From NCBI GenBank assembly GCA_010031785.1, contig RGZA01000007.1, forward strand, positions 1-36,479: DNA of 36,479 bases, given 5' to 3'. The DNA is from Alphaproteobacteria bacterium. Lineage in GTDB: Bacteria > Pseudomonadota > Alphaproteobacteria > UBA9219 > RGZA01. The stretch's first letter is position 1. Every line of letters begins with the position of its first letter. The notes under the pieces are model-generated. The model searched no databases. It had not been told where the DNA came from and was given only the letters and a program-made list of their open reading frames with translations. The position numbers were made by a program, and so were the translations under genes. This document shows, in pieces, positions 19,595 to 28,967 of this stretch.

Positions 19595-21436
19595 ATGAGC
19601 GAGCAATCCGAATTGGAACGAAAAGGTAAGGCGTGGAGCGTTGAAGAAGAACGCAGGCTTTATGACGCCTTTGTAGAAGGCAAAACGCTGGGCGCATCTG
19701 CCAAGGAGCATGGCCGCACGACAGGTGGGATTGGCGCACATTTAAAATTGCTTGGCTTGCTGGATGAGGACGGGCGCAAGATTGTGCCGGCGCCAGAATT
19801 TACGCCATCGCCAGCTGCGCAAAAACGCCATGAGAAAAAGGAAGCCAAGGCGGTAGTGCGCGCGAAAGCCACGGTATCAACGGGCAGCGAAATGGCCTTT
19901 TCGCCTGAGCTCAATGAGCGGTTTAGCGAAGCGCTCGCGGTGATGGAGGATACCAGCAAAAATCTGTTTATCACAGGGAAGGCCGGAACGGGTAAATCAA
20001 CGCTCCTATCATATTTTTGCGCGATGACCGATAAAAAGCCGGTGGTGCTTGCGCCAACAGGCGTTGCGGCGCTGAATGTTAAAGGCCAGACGATCCATAG
20101 TTTTTTTAATTTCTATGTCGATGTCACACCGCAAAGCATCCGCGCACGTAAAACCAAACCGCGCGAACCCAAGCTTTATAAAAAACTCAAAGCAATTATC
20201 ATTGATGAAGTATCGATGCTGCGCGCTGATATGCTCGACTGCATTGATGAGTTCTTACGGCTTTATGGCCCGCATGAAGAACTGGCTTTTGGTGGTGTGC
20301 AGATGATTTTCATCGGCGATCTTTATCAGTTGCCGCCGGTGGTAAGCCGTGATGAACAGCCAATTTTTGATGGGCATTATGCAACGCCGTATTTTTTCAG
20401 CGCGCATGCCTTACAGGAAGAGCCGCCGGAAATCATCGAACTGACCAAGGTGTATCGTCAGAAAGATCAGCGTTTTGTCGATTTGCTCAACCGTATTCGC
20501 AGTAATTCCATCAAGGATACGGATATCAAGCATCTCAACAGCCGCCATGGTATTGCAGAAAGCGATAGTAAAGAAGGGCGGTTTATCACGCTCACCACAA
20601 CCAATCTGAAAGCGGATGAGATTAATAATGCGCATCTGGAAGCGCTTAAAGGTCGTATCCATAAAAATAAAGCCGTAACCGAAGGGGAGTTTGGCAAGGA
20701 ATATTTCCCAACTGCGCCAGAGCTAACCTATAAAATCGGCGCGCAGATCATGATGCTCAATAATGATAGTGACCGTCGCTGGGTCAATGGAAGTATTGGT
20801 ACCATCGAAAGCGTTGAGCATGATGCCGATGGTGATGAATATCTCATGGTACGTCTTGCCGATACGCGCAAACGGGTGGAGGTGCGTCGCCATGCGTGGG
20901 AAGTCTATCGCACTGCGCTTGAACAGGGTGCGCTAGTATCAGTACCGGTTGGCACCTTTACGCAATATCCGTTTCGTCTAGCATGGGCGATTACCATTCA
21001 TAAAAGCCAGGGTAAGACCTTTGATCATGTGGTGATTGATATTGGAACGGGAACGTTTGCCGCAGGACAGATTTATGTGGCGTTGAGCCGTTGTACAGCC
21101 TTTGAGGGCATTATTTTAAAAACCCCCATCCGCAGCCATAATATCCGTACCGATGAACGTATCGCCGATTTCTTTAATGGCCGTACGCGTATGCTTGATA
21201 ACGGTGTTGCAGAAAAAGTCGCGCTCATCCGTAAAGTTATCAATGAAAAAGGCCGCATTGAAATTACCTATCTTAAGGCGAATGACACGCAAACTACGCG
21301 GATTGTGATTCCATCCACAGTGGGGGAGGCGCGCTATCAGGGGCAGATTTATCAGGGCATGCGCGCCCATTGTACCAAGCGCGATGAGCCGCGTTTGTTC
21401 CGTGTGGACCGTATTTTGGCGATGAAACAGGTCTAG
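19595..21436 (+). CDS. Pif1-like helicase with N-terminal HTH-like and C-terminal WYL-like domain
   Basis: Walker A FITGKAGTGKSTLL; APTGVAALNVKGQTIHSFF; IIIDEVSMLRADMLDCID; FGGVQMIFIGDLYQLPPV; AWAITIHKSQGKTFD; VALSRCTAFEGI. C-terminus GRIEITYLKANDTQTTRIVIPSTVGEARYQGQIYQGMRAHCTKRDEPRLFRVDRI resembles WYL. Confidence 0.92.
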   Translation: MSEQSELERKGKAWSVEEERRLYDAFVEGKTLGASAKEHGRTTGGIGAHLKLLGLLDEDGRKIVPAPEFTPSPAAQKRHEKKEAKAVVRAKATVSTGSEMAFSPELNERFSEALAVMEDTSKNLFITGKAGTGKSTLLSYFCAMTDKKPVVLAPTGVAALNVKGQTIHSFFNFYVDVTPQSIRARKTKPREPKLYKKLKAIIIDEVSMLRADMLDCIDEFLRLYGPHEELAFGGVQMIFIGDLYQLPPVVSRDEQPIFDGHYATPYFFSAHALQEEPPEIIELTKVYRQKDQRFVDLLNRIRSNSIKDTDIKHLNSRHGIAESDSKEGRFITLTTTNLKADEINNAHLEALKGRIHKNKAVTEGEFGKEYFPTAPELTYKIGAQIMMLNNDSDRRWVNGSIGTIESVEHDADGDEYLMVRLADTRKRVEVRRHAWEVYRTALEQGALVSVPVGTFTQYPFRLAWAITIHKSQGKTFDHVVIDIGTGTFAAGQIYVALSRCTAFEGIILKTPIRSHNIRTDERIADFFNGRTRMLDNGVAEKVALIRKVINEKGRIEITYLKANDTQTTRIVIPSTVGEARYQGQIYQGMRAHCTKRDEPRLFRVDRILAMKQV

Positions 21437-21480
21437 TTATAAACCTGTTGCACTTTCCCAAAACTCCAGTAAAAAGCGGC

Positions 21481-23325
21481 ATGCTTTCAATTCATGATCT
21501 CACTTACCGCATTGGCGGACGCGCCCTTCTTGAACATGTCTCGGTCAATATACCGGCGGGGCACCGTGTTGGCCTTGTGGGTCCCAATGGCGCTGGAAAA
21601 TCCACGCTGTTTAAACTCATCGCTGGCGAGTTACAGCCCGATGGCGGTGAGATTTCTTTTATCAAAGGCACGACGATTGGCATGGTGCGCCAGGATATTC
21701 CTGATGATGGTACCTCGATTTTAGATGTTGTGCTCAATGCCGATACCGAGCGCGCAAGTCTGCTCAAAGAATCTGAAACCGCAAGTGATCCGGAGCGTAT
21801 TTCTTATATCTTTGATCGGCTCAATGACATCAATGCCTATGATGCGCCATCACGCGCTGCGACCATTTTGGCGGGGCTTGGCTTCAGTGATGAAGCGCAG
21901 CAAAATCCGATCTCTTCTTTCTCGGGTGGTTGGCGTGCGCGCGTTGCGCTTGCAGCTGTTTTATTTTGCCAACCCAATGTGTTGATGCTTGATGAGCCCA
22001 CTAACCATCTGGATTTTGAATCGATGGTGTGGCTTGAAAACTTCCTTATGCGCTACCAGCAAACGTTGATCATTATCAGCCATGACCGTGATATTCTGAA
22101 CAAAACGGTTACGCATATCCTGCATCTTGAGAACAAGACACTCAATGCTTATACTGGTAATTACGACAGTTTTGAACGCCGCCGCGCCGAGCGTCTGATG
22201 AACCAGCAGGCAATGCATGAGAAGCAAACGGCGCAAAAAGATATGATGATGAAGTTCGTCGAACGCTTTCGTGCCAAGGCAAGTAAGGCGCGTCAGGCGC
22301 AAAGCCGCCTTAAAGCCATTGAGAGAATGGATATTGTCGATGCAGTGATTGCAGACCGCGTGACGGCCTTTACCTTTCCTGAGCCTAAGCCCATGAAATC
22401 GCCGATTATACGGCTTGAGCAGGTGGATGCAGGCTATGCGCCTGGAAAACCAATTTTAAAAAAGCTCGATCTGCGTATTGATATGGAAGATCGCATTGCG
22501 CTGCTGGGCGCGAACGGCAATGGTAAGTCCACGCTGGTGAAGATTTTATCAGAGCGTCTATCGCCTTTACAGGGTGAATTGCATAAATCCGGCAAGCTCA
22601 AGATCGGTTATTTTGCCCAGTTCCAGACGGATGAGCTCGATGTCAATGTCACGCCATTTGAAACCATGATGCTGGCGATGAAGGACAAGACCGAGGTGCA
22701 GGTACGCTCGATGCTTGCGCGCTTTGGATTTGACCGCCACAAGGCGGATACCAAGGTCGGTGGTCTTTCGGGTGGTGAAAAAGCGCGATTGCTCTTCTGC
22801 CTGATGAGCTTTGATGCCCCGCATATTATGTTGCTTGATGAGCCGACTAACCATCTTGATATTGATGCGCGTGAAGCCCTTGCGCAGGCAATCAATAACT
22901 ATGAAGGCGCCGTGATTTTGGTAAGCCATGATGCGCATTTGGTAAAGCATGTGGCCGATCAATTGTGGCTTGTGGCCGATGGCAAGGTAACCGCGTTTGA
23001 TGATGATCTGGATGCCTATTGCAAGCTGGTGATCCGCCAGCGCAAGATGGAGCGCGATAAGCTCAAGCAGGATGCACGCAAACCCAAAAATGATAATGCG
23101 CAAGCCGTGGATGTGTCGGAAGCTGAAAAGCAGGCTGCAGTGCTTGAAAAGAAAATTGCCGAATTGCAAAAGCGCAAACAGGATCTGGAAGGCGAGATGG
23201 CGGAGTTTTTTGCCAAGCCCGATCATGCAGCAGAGCTGAAACGTTTAACGGCAGCGCATGGTAAGCTAGAAGATGAAATCAGCTGCCAAGAAGCGCTGCT
23301 CGAAGAGCTGATTAAAACAATCTAG
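21481..23325 (+). CDS. ABC-F family ATP-binding protein
   Basis: Two ATPase domains (GPNGAGKST, GANGNGKST), signatures FSGGWRARVALA and LSGGEKARLLF, DEPTNHLD twice, inter-domain linker, C-terminal coiled coil. Confidence 0.95.
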   Translation: MLSIHDLTYRIGGRALLEHVSVNIPAGHRVGLVGPNGAGKSTLFKLIAGELQPDGGEISFIKGTTIGMVRQDIPDDGTSILDVVLNADTERASLLKESETASDPERISYIFDRLNDINAYDAPSRAATILAGLGFSDEAQQNPISSFSGGWRARVALAAVLFCQPNVLMLDEPTNHLDFESMVWLENFLMRYQQTLIIISHDRDILNKTVTHILHLENKTLNAYTGNYDSFERRRAERLMNQQAMHEKQTAQKDMMMKFVERFRAKASKARQAQSRLKAIERMDIVDAVIADRVTAFTFPEPKPMKSPIIRLEQVDAGYAPGKPILKKLDLRIDMEDRIALLGANGNGKSTLVKILSERLSPLQGELHKSGKLKIGYFAQFQTDELDVNVTPFETMMLAMKDKTEVQVRSMLARFGFDRHKADTKVGGLSGGEKARLLFCLMSFDAPHIMLLDEPTNHLDIDAREALAQAINNYEGAVILVSHDAHLVKHVADQLWLVADGKVTAFDDDLDAYCKLVIRQRKMERDKLKQDARKPKNDNAQAVDVSEAEKQAAVLEKKIAELQKRKQDLEGEMAEFFAKPDHAAELKRLTAAHGKLEDEISCQEALLEELIKTI

Positions 23326-23591
23326 GCTTTTTTCAAAAAGCAGGTTTTAAGCACAAGACCGCGTACTTTTTCGACATTGCATTCGACGAGCTCATCATTA
23401 TCGGTGAGGCGAATATTCTTGACCAGTGTGCCGCGTTTTAAGGTCACGGAGGTACCTTTTACAGGCAAATCCTTGATAGGCGTGACATTGTCGCCATCGG
23501 CTAAACGTGCGCCATTGCTGTCTTTTACAATCAGTTCGTCGTCCAAGATATGTTCCTTATTTGGGGTAGCTAAGCGTGCTGGCGGGCTCAA
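23322..23591 (-). CDS. PhnA-like domain protein lacking the zinc-ribbon half
   Basis: ELIVKDSNGARLADGDNVTPIKDLPVKGTSVTLKRGTLVKNIRLTDNDELVECNVEKVRGLVLKTCFLKKA; no N-terminal CxxC. Confidence 0.85.
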   Translation of the reverse strand: MSPPARLATPNKEHILDDELIVKDSNGARLADGDNVTPIKDLPVKGTSVTLKRGTLVKNIRLTDNDELVECNVEKVRGLVLKTCFLKKA

Positions 23592-24006
23592 CCTTTACAT
23601 CTTCCAGTACTTGCCCGCCTTTTTCAAAAGTGAGAGTGAGCGGGAATTTGTCGCCTGCTTTTAAGGGCTGCTTGAGTTTTTTGAGAACAATCACAGTGCG
23701 GTTGGGTTTGAGCGTAATGTCTTTTCCAGCAGGAATAGTCAGGGTCGCAAGCGGCTGCGATTCATTGACGCCATTCACATTGCTGGTTTCAGCCAGGCTG
23801 ATATCTTCTGCGACATAGCTGGTAAGCGTTAGCAAGGTGTCTGCAGTATCCAGACGATTTTGAATTGTGAGATAGACTTCTGCAGTTGTTGCGCCAGCAG
23901 GCGTTGCACGTGACCATGCTTCTGTTACTTTCATGACCTTGCCAGAACAATCAAGCCCCACAAAGGTGAATGCGATTGTAATAATGGCCCAGATAATTTT
24001 CCACAT
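23557..24006 (-). CDS. PCu(A)C-family (copper chaperone-like) periplasmic protein
   Basis: N-terminal signal; AWSRATPAGATTAEVYLTIQNRLDTADTLL; LATLTIPAGKDITLKPNRTVIVLKKLKQPLKAGDKFPLTLTFEKGG. Confidence 0.85.
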   Translation of the reverse strand: MWKIIWAIITIAFTFVGLDCSGKVMKVTEAWSRATPAGATTAEVYLTIQNRLDTADTLLTLTSYVAEDISLAETSNVNGVNESQPLATLTIPAGKDITLKPNRTVIVLKKLKQPLKAGDKFPLTLTFEKGGQVLEDVKVEPASTLSYPK

Positions 24007-24105
24007 AAGATTATTCCGTCGGTGTTTTGATTTTTTATAAGTGTGCAGAAAGTGCAGTATTAATGCAAATAATTAAAAAAATCCTAGGAGCAGTGCAAAT
24101 GCAGC

Positions 24106-24564
24106 TTATTGCAGCGCAACGTGCTCAGTGATCTGATAGGTATTCTGGCCGATTTGCGCATTAATTGCCGCATTCCATGTGCCGGGATGGGGCAGTTTTA
24201 TTTGCCCGCGATAGACCCCTGGCTCGACCATCGGCAATGAAAGAGTAATATTGCTTTGCGTGAGTATGTCTTTTGTTTGTGATGTGCTGGACAATATAAT
24301 TTTTACATCAGCGCCCTTGATGGGGTTATGTTGCTTATCGCGAAGCATGAAGCGAATGCGCGTGATCGTATTTTCTTTTTTATCAAAATGCAGTTCGCTG
24401 CCCCAGCCTAACGCATCCTGCATCATTTGTTTGTTATCGGTGCGCTCCTGCTGCTGGGTTTCATAATTTTTTTCCACCATATACTGCCATGCTGCGCCCG
24501 CAATGAGTACAATTGCTACGACAGCGACGAGGCGTGGCAGCAATGGAGAGGATTTTTTCTTCAT
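24106..24564 (-). CDS. FixH-like protein
   Basis: N-terminal TM; VEKNYETQQQERTDNKQMMQDALGWGSELHF; Ig-like domain VEPGVYRGQIKLPHPGTWNAAI. Confidence 0.7.
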   Translation of the reverse strand: MKKKSSPLLPRLVAVVAIVLIAGAAWQYMVEKNYETQQQERTDNKQMMQDALGWGSELHFDKKENTITRIRFMLRDKQHNPIKGADVKIILSSTSQTKDILTQSNITLSLPMVEPGVYRGQIKLPHPGTWNAAINAQIGQNTYQITEHVALQ

Positions 24565-24565
24565 A

Positions 24566-25477
24566 TCAACCAGCGCATTTATGGCTGGTCATTTGCGATG
24601 TCATTTGTACGTGGCGCATGCGATAGCGCGCTTTATCAGCATCGCTGGTGGTGGCATGGCAGTGATGGCAGGAGACGCCCGCTTCGTATAAGGCATGGGT
24701 TTGATCGGCTTCATTTAGCGCATAACCGCATGAAAAACACATCGCATGCGCGCCAGTTGCAAGGCCGTGGCCAACGGCCATGCGGCGGTCAAACACATAG
24801 CATTCGCCATTCCATGTGCTTTGTTCCTGTGGAATTTCCTCAAGATATTTGAGAATGCCACCTTTGAGGTGATAAACCTCCGGAAAACCTTCTGCGAGCA
24901 TGAAGGCCGATGCTTTTTCACAGCGAATACCGCCGGTACAATACATCGCAATCTTGCTATGCTTGGTGGGATCAAGGGTTTCACGTACGAAATTTGCAAA
25001 ATCGCTGAATTGCTCAATGCCGGGATCAATCGCGCCTTTGAATGTTCCAACCATGGTTTCGTATGTGTTGCGTGTATCAAGCACAACAACCGATGGATCA
25101 TTGATCAATGCATCCCAATCCTTAGGTTCAACATAGGTGCCAACCCGTTGATTGGGATTGGCGTCAAGTTGATTAAACGTAATAATTTCTTTTTTCAAAC
25201 GCACCTTGAGCCGATCAAACGGTTTGAAGGGGGAGGTTGAAAATTTCACATCTGCGCGCGGCAGGCCTGTGGTTTGTGCCAGCAGCGCCAGCATCTGGTC
25301 CACTGCCGTCGCACTGCCAGCGAGCGTACCGTTAATTCCTTCGGGGGCCACTAGCAACGAGCCGCAAATGCCAAGCTCGGCAAAGGCAGGCTTTAGCATA
25401 GCGCGAAGCGCGGATGCATCAGCAATGGGCGTGAAGCGGTAAAGGGCCGCAACGGTGTAAATCTCAGTATCAGTCAT
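24566..25477 (-). CDS. trhO: Rhodanese-like tRNA uridine(34) 5-hydroxylase TrhO (YceA family)
   Basis: APEGINGTLAGS; VGTYVEPKDWDALINDPSVVVLDTRNTYET; catalytic MYCTGGIRCEKASAFM; GGILKYLEEIP. Confidence 0.94.
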   Translation of the reverse strand: MTDTEIYTVAALYRFTPIADASALRAMLKPAFAELGICGSLLVAPEGINGTLAGSATAVDQMLALLAQTTGLPRADVKFSTSPFKPFDRLKVRLKKEIITFNQLDANPNQRVGTYVEPKDWDALINDPSVVVLDTRNTYETMVGTFKGAIDPGIEQFSDFANFVRETLDPTKHSKIAMYCTGGIRCEKASAFMLAEGFPEVYHLKGGILKYLEEIPQEQSTWNGECYVFDRRMAVGHGLATGAHAMCFSCGYALNEADQTHALYEAGVSCHHCHATTSDADKARYRMRHVQMTSQMTSHKCAG

Positions 25478-25587
25478 GAGTGGCAGAGTATGCTTTTTAC
25501 GGGCATCTTGTCAAAAATAAAACCCTATTTACTCGATATGTTTTCTTACTTAAAGTCATAATTTGCTCGTTAATCATAGGAAATTCC

Positions 25588-25995
25588 ATGCTGTCGATGA
25601 AAGCCAAATATGCCCTGCGTGCCCTGACAGTGCTTGCAAAAAGCAAGCAGGATATGACCCAAAGCAAGGTAATTGCCAGGGAGGCGGGTGTCCCTATCAA
25701 ATTTCTTGAAAATATTCTGCAGGAACTGAAACGCAATCATTTTGTCGAAAGCAAACGCGGTGTGTTTGGTGGTTATTATCTTGCGCGGCCTGCCAAGGAT
25801 ATTTCCGTTGCTGAGTTGATGCGCGTTATCGATGGGCCGCTTGCGCCGGTGCGTTGTGCAAGTTTATCGGCATACCAGAAATGTGATGATTGCAAGGATG
25901 AGCGCAGCTGCCAAATTCGTAAAACCATGAAGAAGGTACGCGATGCGATGGCGGATGTTCTGGATAAGACATCGATCCTTGATATGACGGCGTAA
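25588..25995 (+). CDS. Rrf2 family transcriptional regulator
   Basis: MLSMKAKYALRALTVLAKSKQDMTQSKVIAREAGVPIKFLENILQELKRNHFVESKRGVFGGYYLARPAKDISVAELMRVIDGPLAPVRC; cysteine cluster CX9CX2CX5C. Start placed at 25588. Confidence 0.93.
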   Translation: MLSMKAKYALRALTVLAKSKQDMTQSKVIAREAGVPIKFLENILQELKRNHFVESKRGVFGGYYLARPAKDISVAELMRVIDGPLAPVRCASLSAYQKCDDCKDERSCQIRKTMKKVRDAMADVLDKTSILDMTA

Positions 25996-26032
25996 AATAA
26001 TTCACACGATAAAAACGACGGTAATAAAAAAA

Positions 26033-26060
26033 CCCTTCTGAATGAACAGAAGGGCTTTTT
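26033..26060. terminator. Rho-independent terminator (bidirectional)
   Basis: CCCTTCTG aatgaa CAGAAGGG followed by CTTTTT; A-run on the other side. Confidence 0.9.
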
Positions 26061-26079
26061 ATTATTCTATAGCGAGCGT

Positions 26080-26110
26080 CTTATCCAGCAGCTTGCTGCT
26101 TGGTTAGATC
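26080..26110 (-). pseudogene. Duplicated remnant of the pnp 3' end (encodes DLTKQQAAG-stop)
   Basis: cttatccagcagcttgctgcttggttagatc aligns to 26809-26842 with 2 substitutions and one 3-nt gap. Confidence 0.85.
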
Positions 26111-26134
26111 GTAAAGAAATAAATTTTCAGCCTA

Positions 26135-26680
26135 TTAACCGCAGGTAAGTATTGCGTATGCGGATACATGACGCGAACGTTGGCGCGGTATAGAATTGGT
26201 CGGCAGGGATGCTGATATTATTTCGCTTCCTGCACTTCTAAAAGCAAGTATATGTTCTAGTCTTTTTGATTTCCGTAATACTTTCCAGTGTTCGAGCCCT
26301 GCTATAAATTTACGCGCTATAGCGCCACCTCTGTTCTCTTCAATGCCAAGTTTGATCTCTTCCCAAGACTTGAAATTCCCCTGCAGGTCACTGGAGGCAC
26401 GCTCGGCTAACCATTCGAACACACACTGCCGATGGATACTCTCAGCTGTAGCTCTAGGATTTCTTCTATTCTCCTGCTTTATATTTTTAGCTATCCCCTC
26501 TAGTATATATCCAAGATCGTACTTAGAAGTAGCCTTAGCTATATCATTGTTCCAATCCGTGTGTAGCCTTAGGTCTTGCTCTATGTTTGCTAAGGTTTCT
26601 GTGCAGGAATCATCTGAAGATAGCCGCAGGGCTTCTCTTGCATCGGCTAGCAGCGATCCAAGATGATCAAATGAAGTCAT
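26135..26680 (-). CDS. Hypothetical orphan protein (181 aa)
   Basis: ORF with GGGGAATTGAT upstream of ATG at 26680; lies between the two copies of the pnp tail; no recognised domain. Confidence 0.6.
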   Translation of the reverse strand: MTSFDHLGSLLADAREALRLSSDDSCTETLANIEQDLRLHTDWNNDIAKATSKYDLGYILEGIAKNIKQENRRNPRATAESIHRQCVFEWLAERASSDLQGNFKSWEEIKLGIEENRGGAIARKFIAGLEHWKVLRKSKRLEHILAFRSAGSEIISASLPTNSIPRQRSRHVSAYAILTCG

Positions 26681-26753
26681 ATCAATTCCCCGCCTTATTA
26701 TTTAAATTTTAAAACCATGATCACTATAGCCGTTCCTTTTGAAAGTAAAAAAT

Positions 26754-26796
26754 AAAAAAACCGGCATTCTCGTTTGTACAAGAATGCCGGTTTGAT
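26754..26796 (-). terminator. Rho-independent terminator downstream of pnp
   Basis: CCGGCATTCT(26761-26770)/AGAATGCCGG(26781-26790), followed on the minus strand by a T-run (ccggtttttttatttttt). Confidence 0.9.
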
Positions 26797-26808
26797 ATCT
26801 TAATTAAC

Positions 26809-26842
26809 CTTATCCAGCTGCTTGTTGCTGCTTGGTCAGATC
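26809..26842 (-). repeat. pnp 3'-end copy that is part of intact pnp (partner of 26080-26110)
   Basis: cttatccagctgcttgttgctgcttggtcagatc = [10 protein letters not shown]-stop on the minus strand. Confidence 0.85.
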
Positions 26843-28933
26843 TTCGCCGGTTTGCTGGTTCACAGCCTTCATCGAAAGGCGAACCTTGCCGCGATCATCA
26901 GTGCCTAGGCACTTAACCTTCACAACATCGCCTTCCTTCACAACATCGGTAACTTTACCAACGCGCTGGTTAGCAAGTTCGGAGATGTGCACAAGGCCAT
27001 CCTTACCGCCAAGGAAGTTTACGAATGCGCCAAAATCCATGATCTTCACAACCTTACCTTCGTAGATCATGCCAGCTTCTGGAACCGCAACAATGCCCTT
27101 GATCCAATCAAGCGCAGCTTTCGCTTTTGCTTCATCGTTGGATGCAACCATCACGCGGCCATCATCTTCAATGTCGATCTTCACGCCAGTCTTTTCGGTG
27201 ATTTCACGAATAACCTTACCGCCTGAACCAATCACTTCGCGGATTTTATCAACCGGGATTTGAATGGTGGTGATGCGTGGCGCAGTTGCATTCAGTTCGG
27301 TACGAGCACCGGTCAGAGCCTTTGCCATTTCACCAAGGATATGCATGCGGCCTTCTTGTGCCTGCTTAAGGGCAACCTGCATGATTTCTTCGGTGATCGA
27401 GGTAATCTTGATATCCATTTGCAAGGAGGTAATACCCTTATCGGTACCGGCTACCTTGAAATCCATATCGCCAAGGTGATCTTCATCACCCAGAATATCA
27501 GAAAGCACGGCATAACCCTTTGCTTCCTTGATAAGGCCCATGGCAATACCTGCAACGGGGCGGGCAAGTGGAACGCCTGCATCCATCAATGCAAGGGATG
27601 AACCGCACACGGTCGCCATCGATGATGAACCGTTTGATTCCGTAATTTCGGAAACAAGGCGGATCGTGTAAGGGAAGCTTTCCTTAGGTGGCAGGATAGG
27701 ATGCAGGGCGCGCCATGCAAGCTTGCCATGGCCGATTTCGCGGCGGCCTGGGGTGCCCATACGGCCGCATTCACCAACCGAGTAGGGAGGGAAGTTGTAA
27801 TGCAGCATGAAGTTTTCGGTGCGATCACCGGTCAATTCATCAATGCGTTGTTCATCCTGTGCGGTGCCAAGGGTTGCAACAACCAATGCTTGGGTTTCAC
27901 CGCGTGTGAACAAGGCTGAACCGTGGGTGCGTGGCAGAATGCCTGCTTCGCTAACGATTGGGCGAACAGTTTTGGTATCACGGCCATCGATACGCTTCTT
28001 GGTATCAAGGATCATGTTACGCATATAGTTATATTCCATATGCTCAACTGTTTCAGCAACAGCGCCTGCACAGAATTCGGTTTCAGGAATGCTCTTTGCA
28101 GCTTTATCCTTTAATGCAGCGATCTTGCTTTGGCGATTTTGCTTGATGGTTTCAGCGTACGCTGCCTTAAGATCAGCCCCGATGATGCCTTCCAGCTTCT
28201 TTTCGCATGCCGCTTTATCAAAGGAAGGAACAGGCAATGCCCATGCTTCTTTTGCAGCTAGTTCAGCAAGCTCAATGATCGCTTGAATAACCGGTTGGAA
28301 GTTTTTGTGTGCGAACATCACGCCTTTAAGCATGGTGTCTTCTGAAAGTTCCTTGGCTTCTGATTCAACCATCAAAACGCCTTCGGTTGTACCCGCAACG
28401 ATCAGATCGAGCTCACTGCCAACCTGTTGTTCGATTGTGGGGTTGAGGATGAATTCGCCATCCTTATAGCCAACCTTTGCACCTGCAACCGGGCCCATGA
28501 ACGGAATACCGGAAAGGGTAAGGGCAGCAGAGCAACCAACCAATGCAACGATGTCGGATTCATTGACAAGATCGTGCGAGAGAACAGTCGCCACAACCTG
28601 AACTTCATTCAAAAAGCCTTCAGGGAAGAGGGGACGGATCGGGCGATCAATCAAACGGCTGGTAAGGGTTTCAAAATCGGAAGGACGGCCTTCGCGCTTT
28701 AGGTAGCCACCAGGAATTTTACCAGCAGCATAGGCTTTTTCCTGATAGTTCACGGTCAGAGGAAAGAAATCCTGACCTTCCTTGGCTTTCTTTGCGCCAA
28801 CAACGGTGCAGAGCACGGATGTATCGCCATAGGTTGCAACAACCGCAGCAGTTGCCTGACGAGCAATTTTACCGGTTTCTAGAACCAGCTTACGGCCAGC
28901 CCACATGATTTCTTTACGATGGATATTAAACAT
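26810..28933 (-). CDS. pnp: Polyribonucleotide nucleotidyltransferase (PNPase)
   Basis: Two RNase PH domains; [50 protein letters not shown]1 [29 protein letters not shown]. Confidence 0.97.
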   Translation of the reverse strand: MFNIHRKEIMWAGRKLVLETGKIARQATAAVVATYGDTSVLCTVVGAKKAKEGQDFFPLTVNYQEKAYAAGKIPGGYLKREGRPSDFETLTSRLIDRPIRPLFPEGFLNEVQVVATVLSHDLVNESDIVALVGCSAALTLSGIPFMGPVAGAKVGYKDGEFILNPTIEQQVGSELDLIVAGTTEGVLMVESEAKELSEDTMLKGVMFAHKNFQPVIQAIIELAELAAKEAWALPVPSFDKAACEKKLEGIIGADLKAAYAETIKQNRQSKIAALKDKAAKSIPETEFCAGAVAETVEHMEYNYMRNMILDTKKRIDGRDTKTVRPIVSEAGILPRTHGSALFTRGETQALVVATLGTAQDEQRIDELTGDRTENFMLHYNFPPYSVGECGRMGTPGRREIGHGKLAWRALHPILPPKESFPYTIRLVSEITESNGSSSMATVCGSSLALMDAGVPLARPVAGIAMGLIKEAKGYAVLSDILGDEDHLGDMDFKVAGTDKGITSLQMDIKITSITEEIMQVALKQAQEGRMHILGEMAKALTGARTELNATAPRITTIQIPVDKIREVIGSGGKVIREITEKTGVKIDIEDDGRVMVASNDEAKAKAALDWIKGIVAVPEAGMIYEGKVVKIMDFGAFVNFLGGKDGLVHISELANQRVGKVTDVVKEGDVVKVKCLGTDDRGKVRLSMKAVNQQTGEDLTKQQQAAG

Positions 28934-28967
28934 AGAGAGTTCCTTGTATTGTTAGGTTTTATAAGAA

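Noticed and set aside
22567-23226. 219-aa minus-strand ORF antisense to the ABC-F gene
   Set aside because: Fully inside a confidently assigned ABC-F coding sequence; no recognisable domain; typical mirror ORF.
24427-25240. Plus-strand ORFs (141 and 164 aa) opposite trhO and the FixH-like gene
   Set aside because: Antisense to well-supported genes, no domain similarity.
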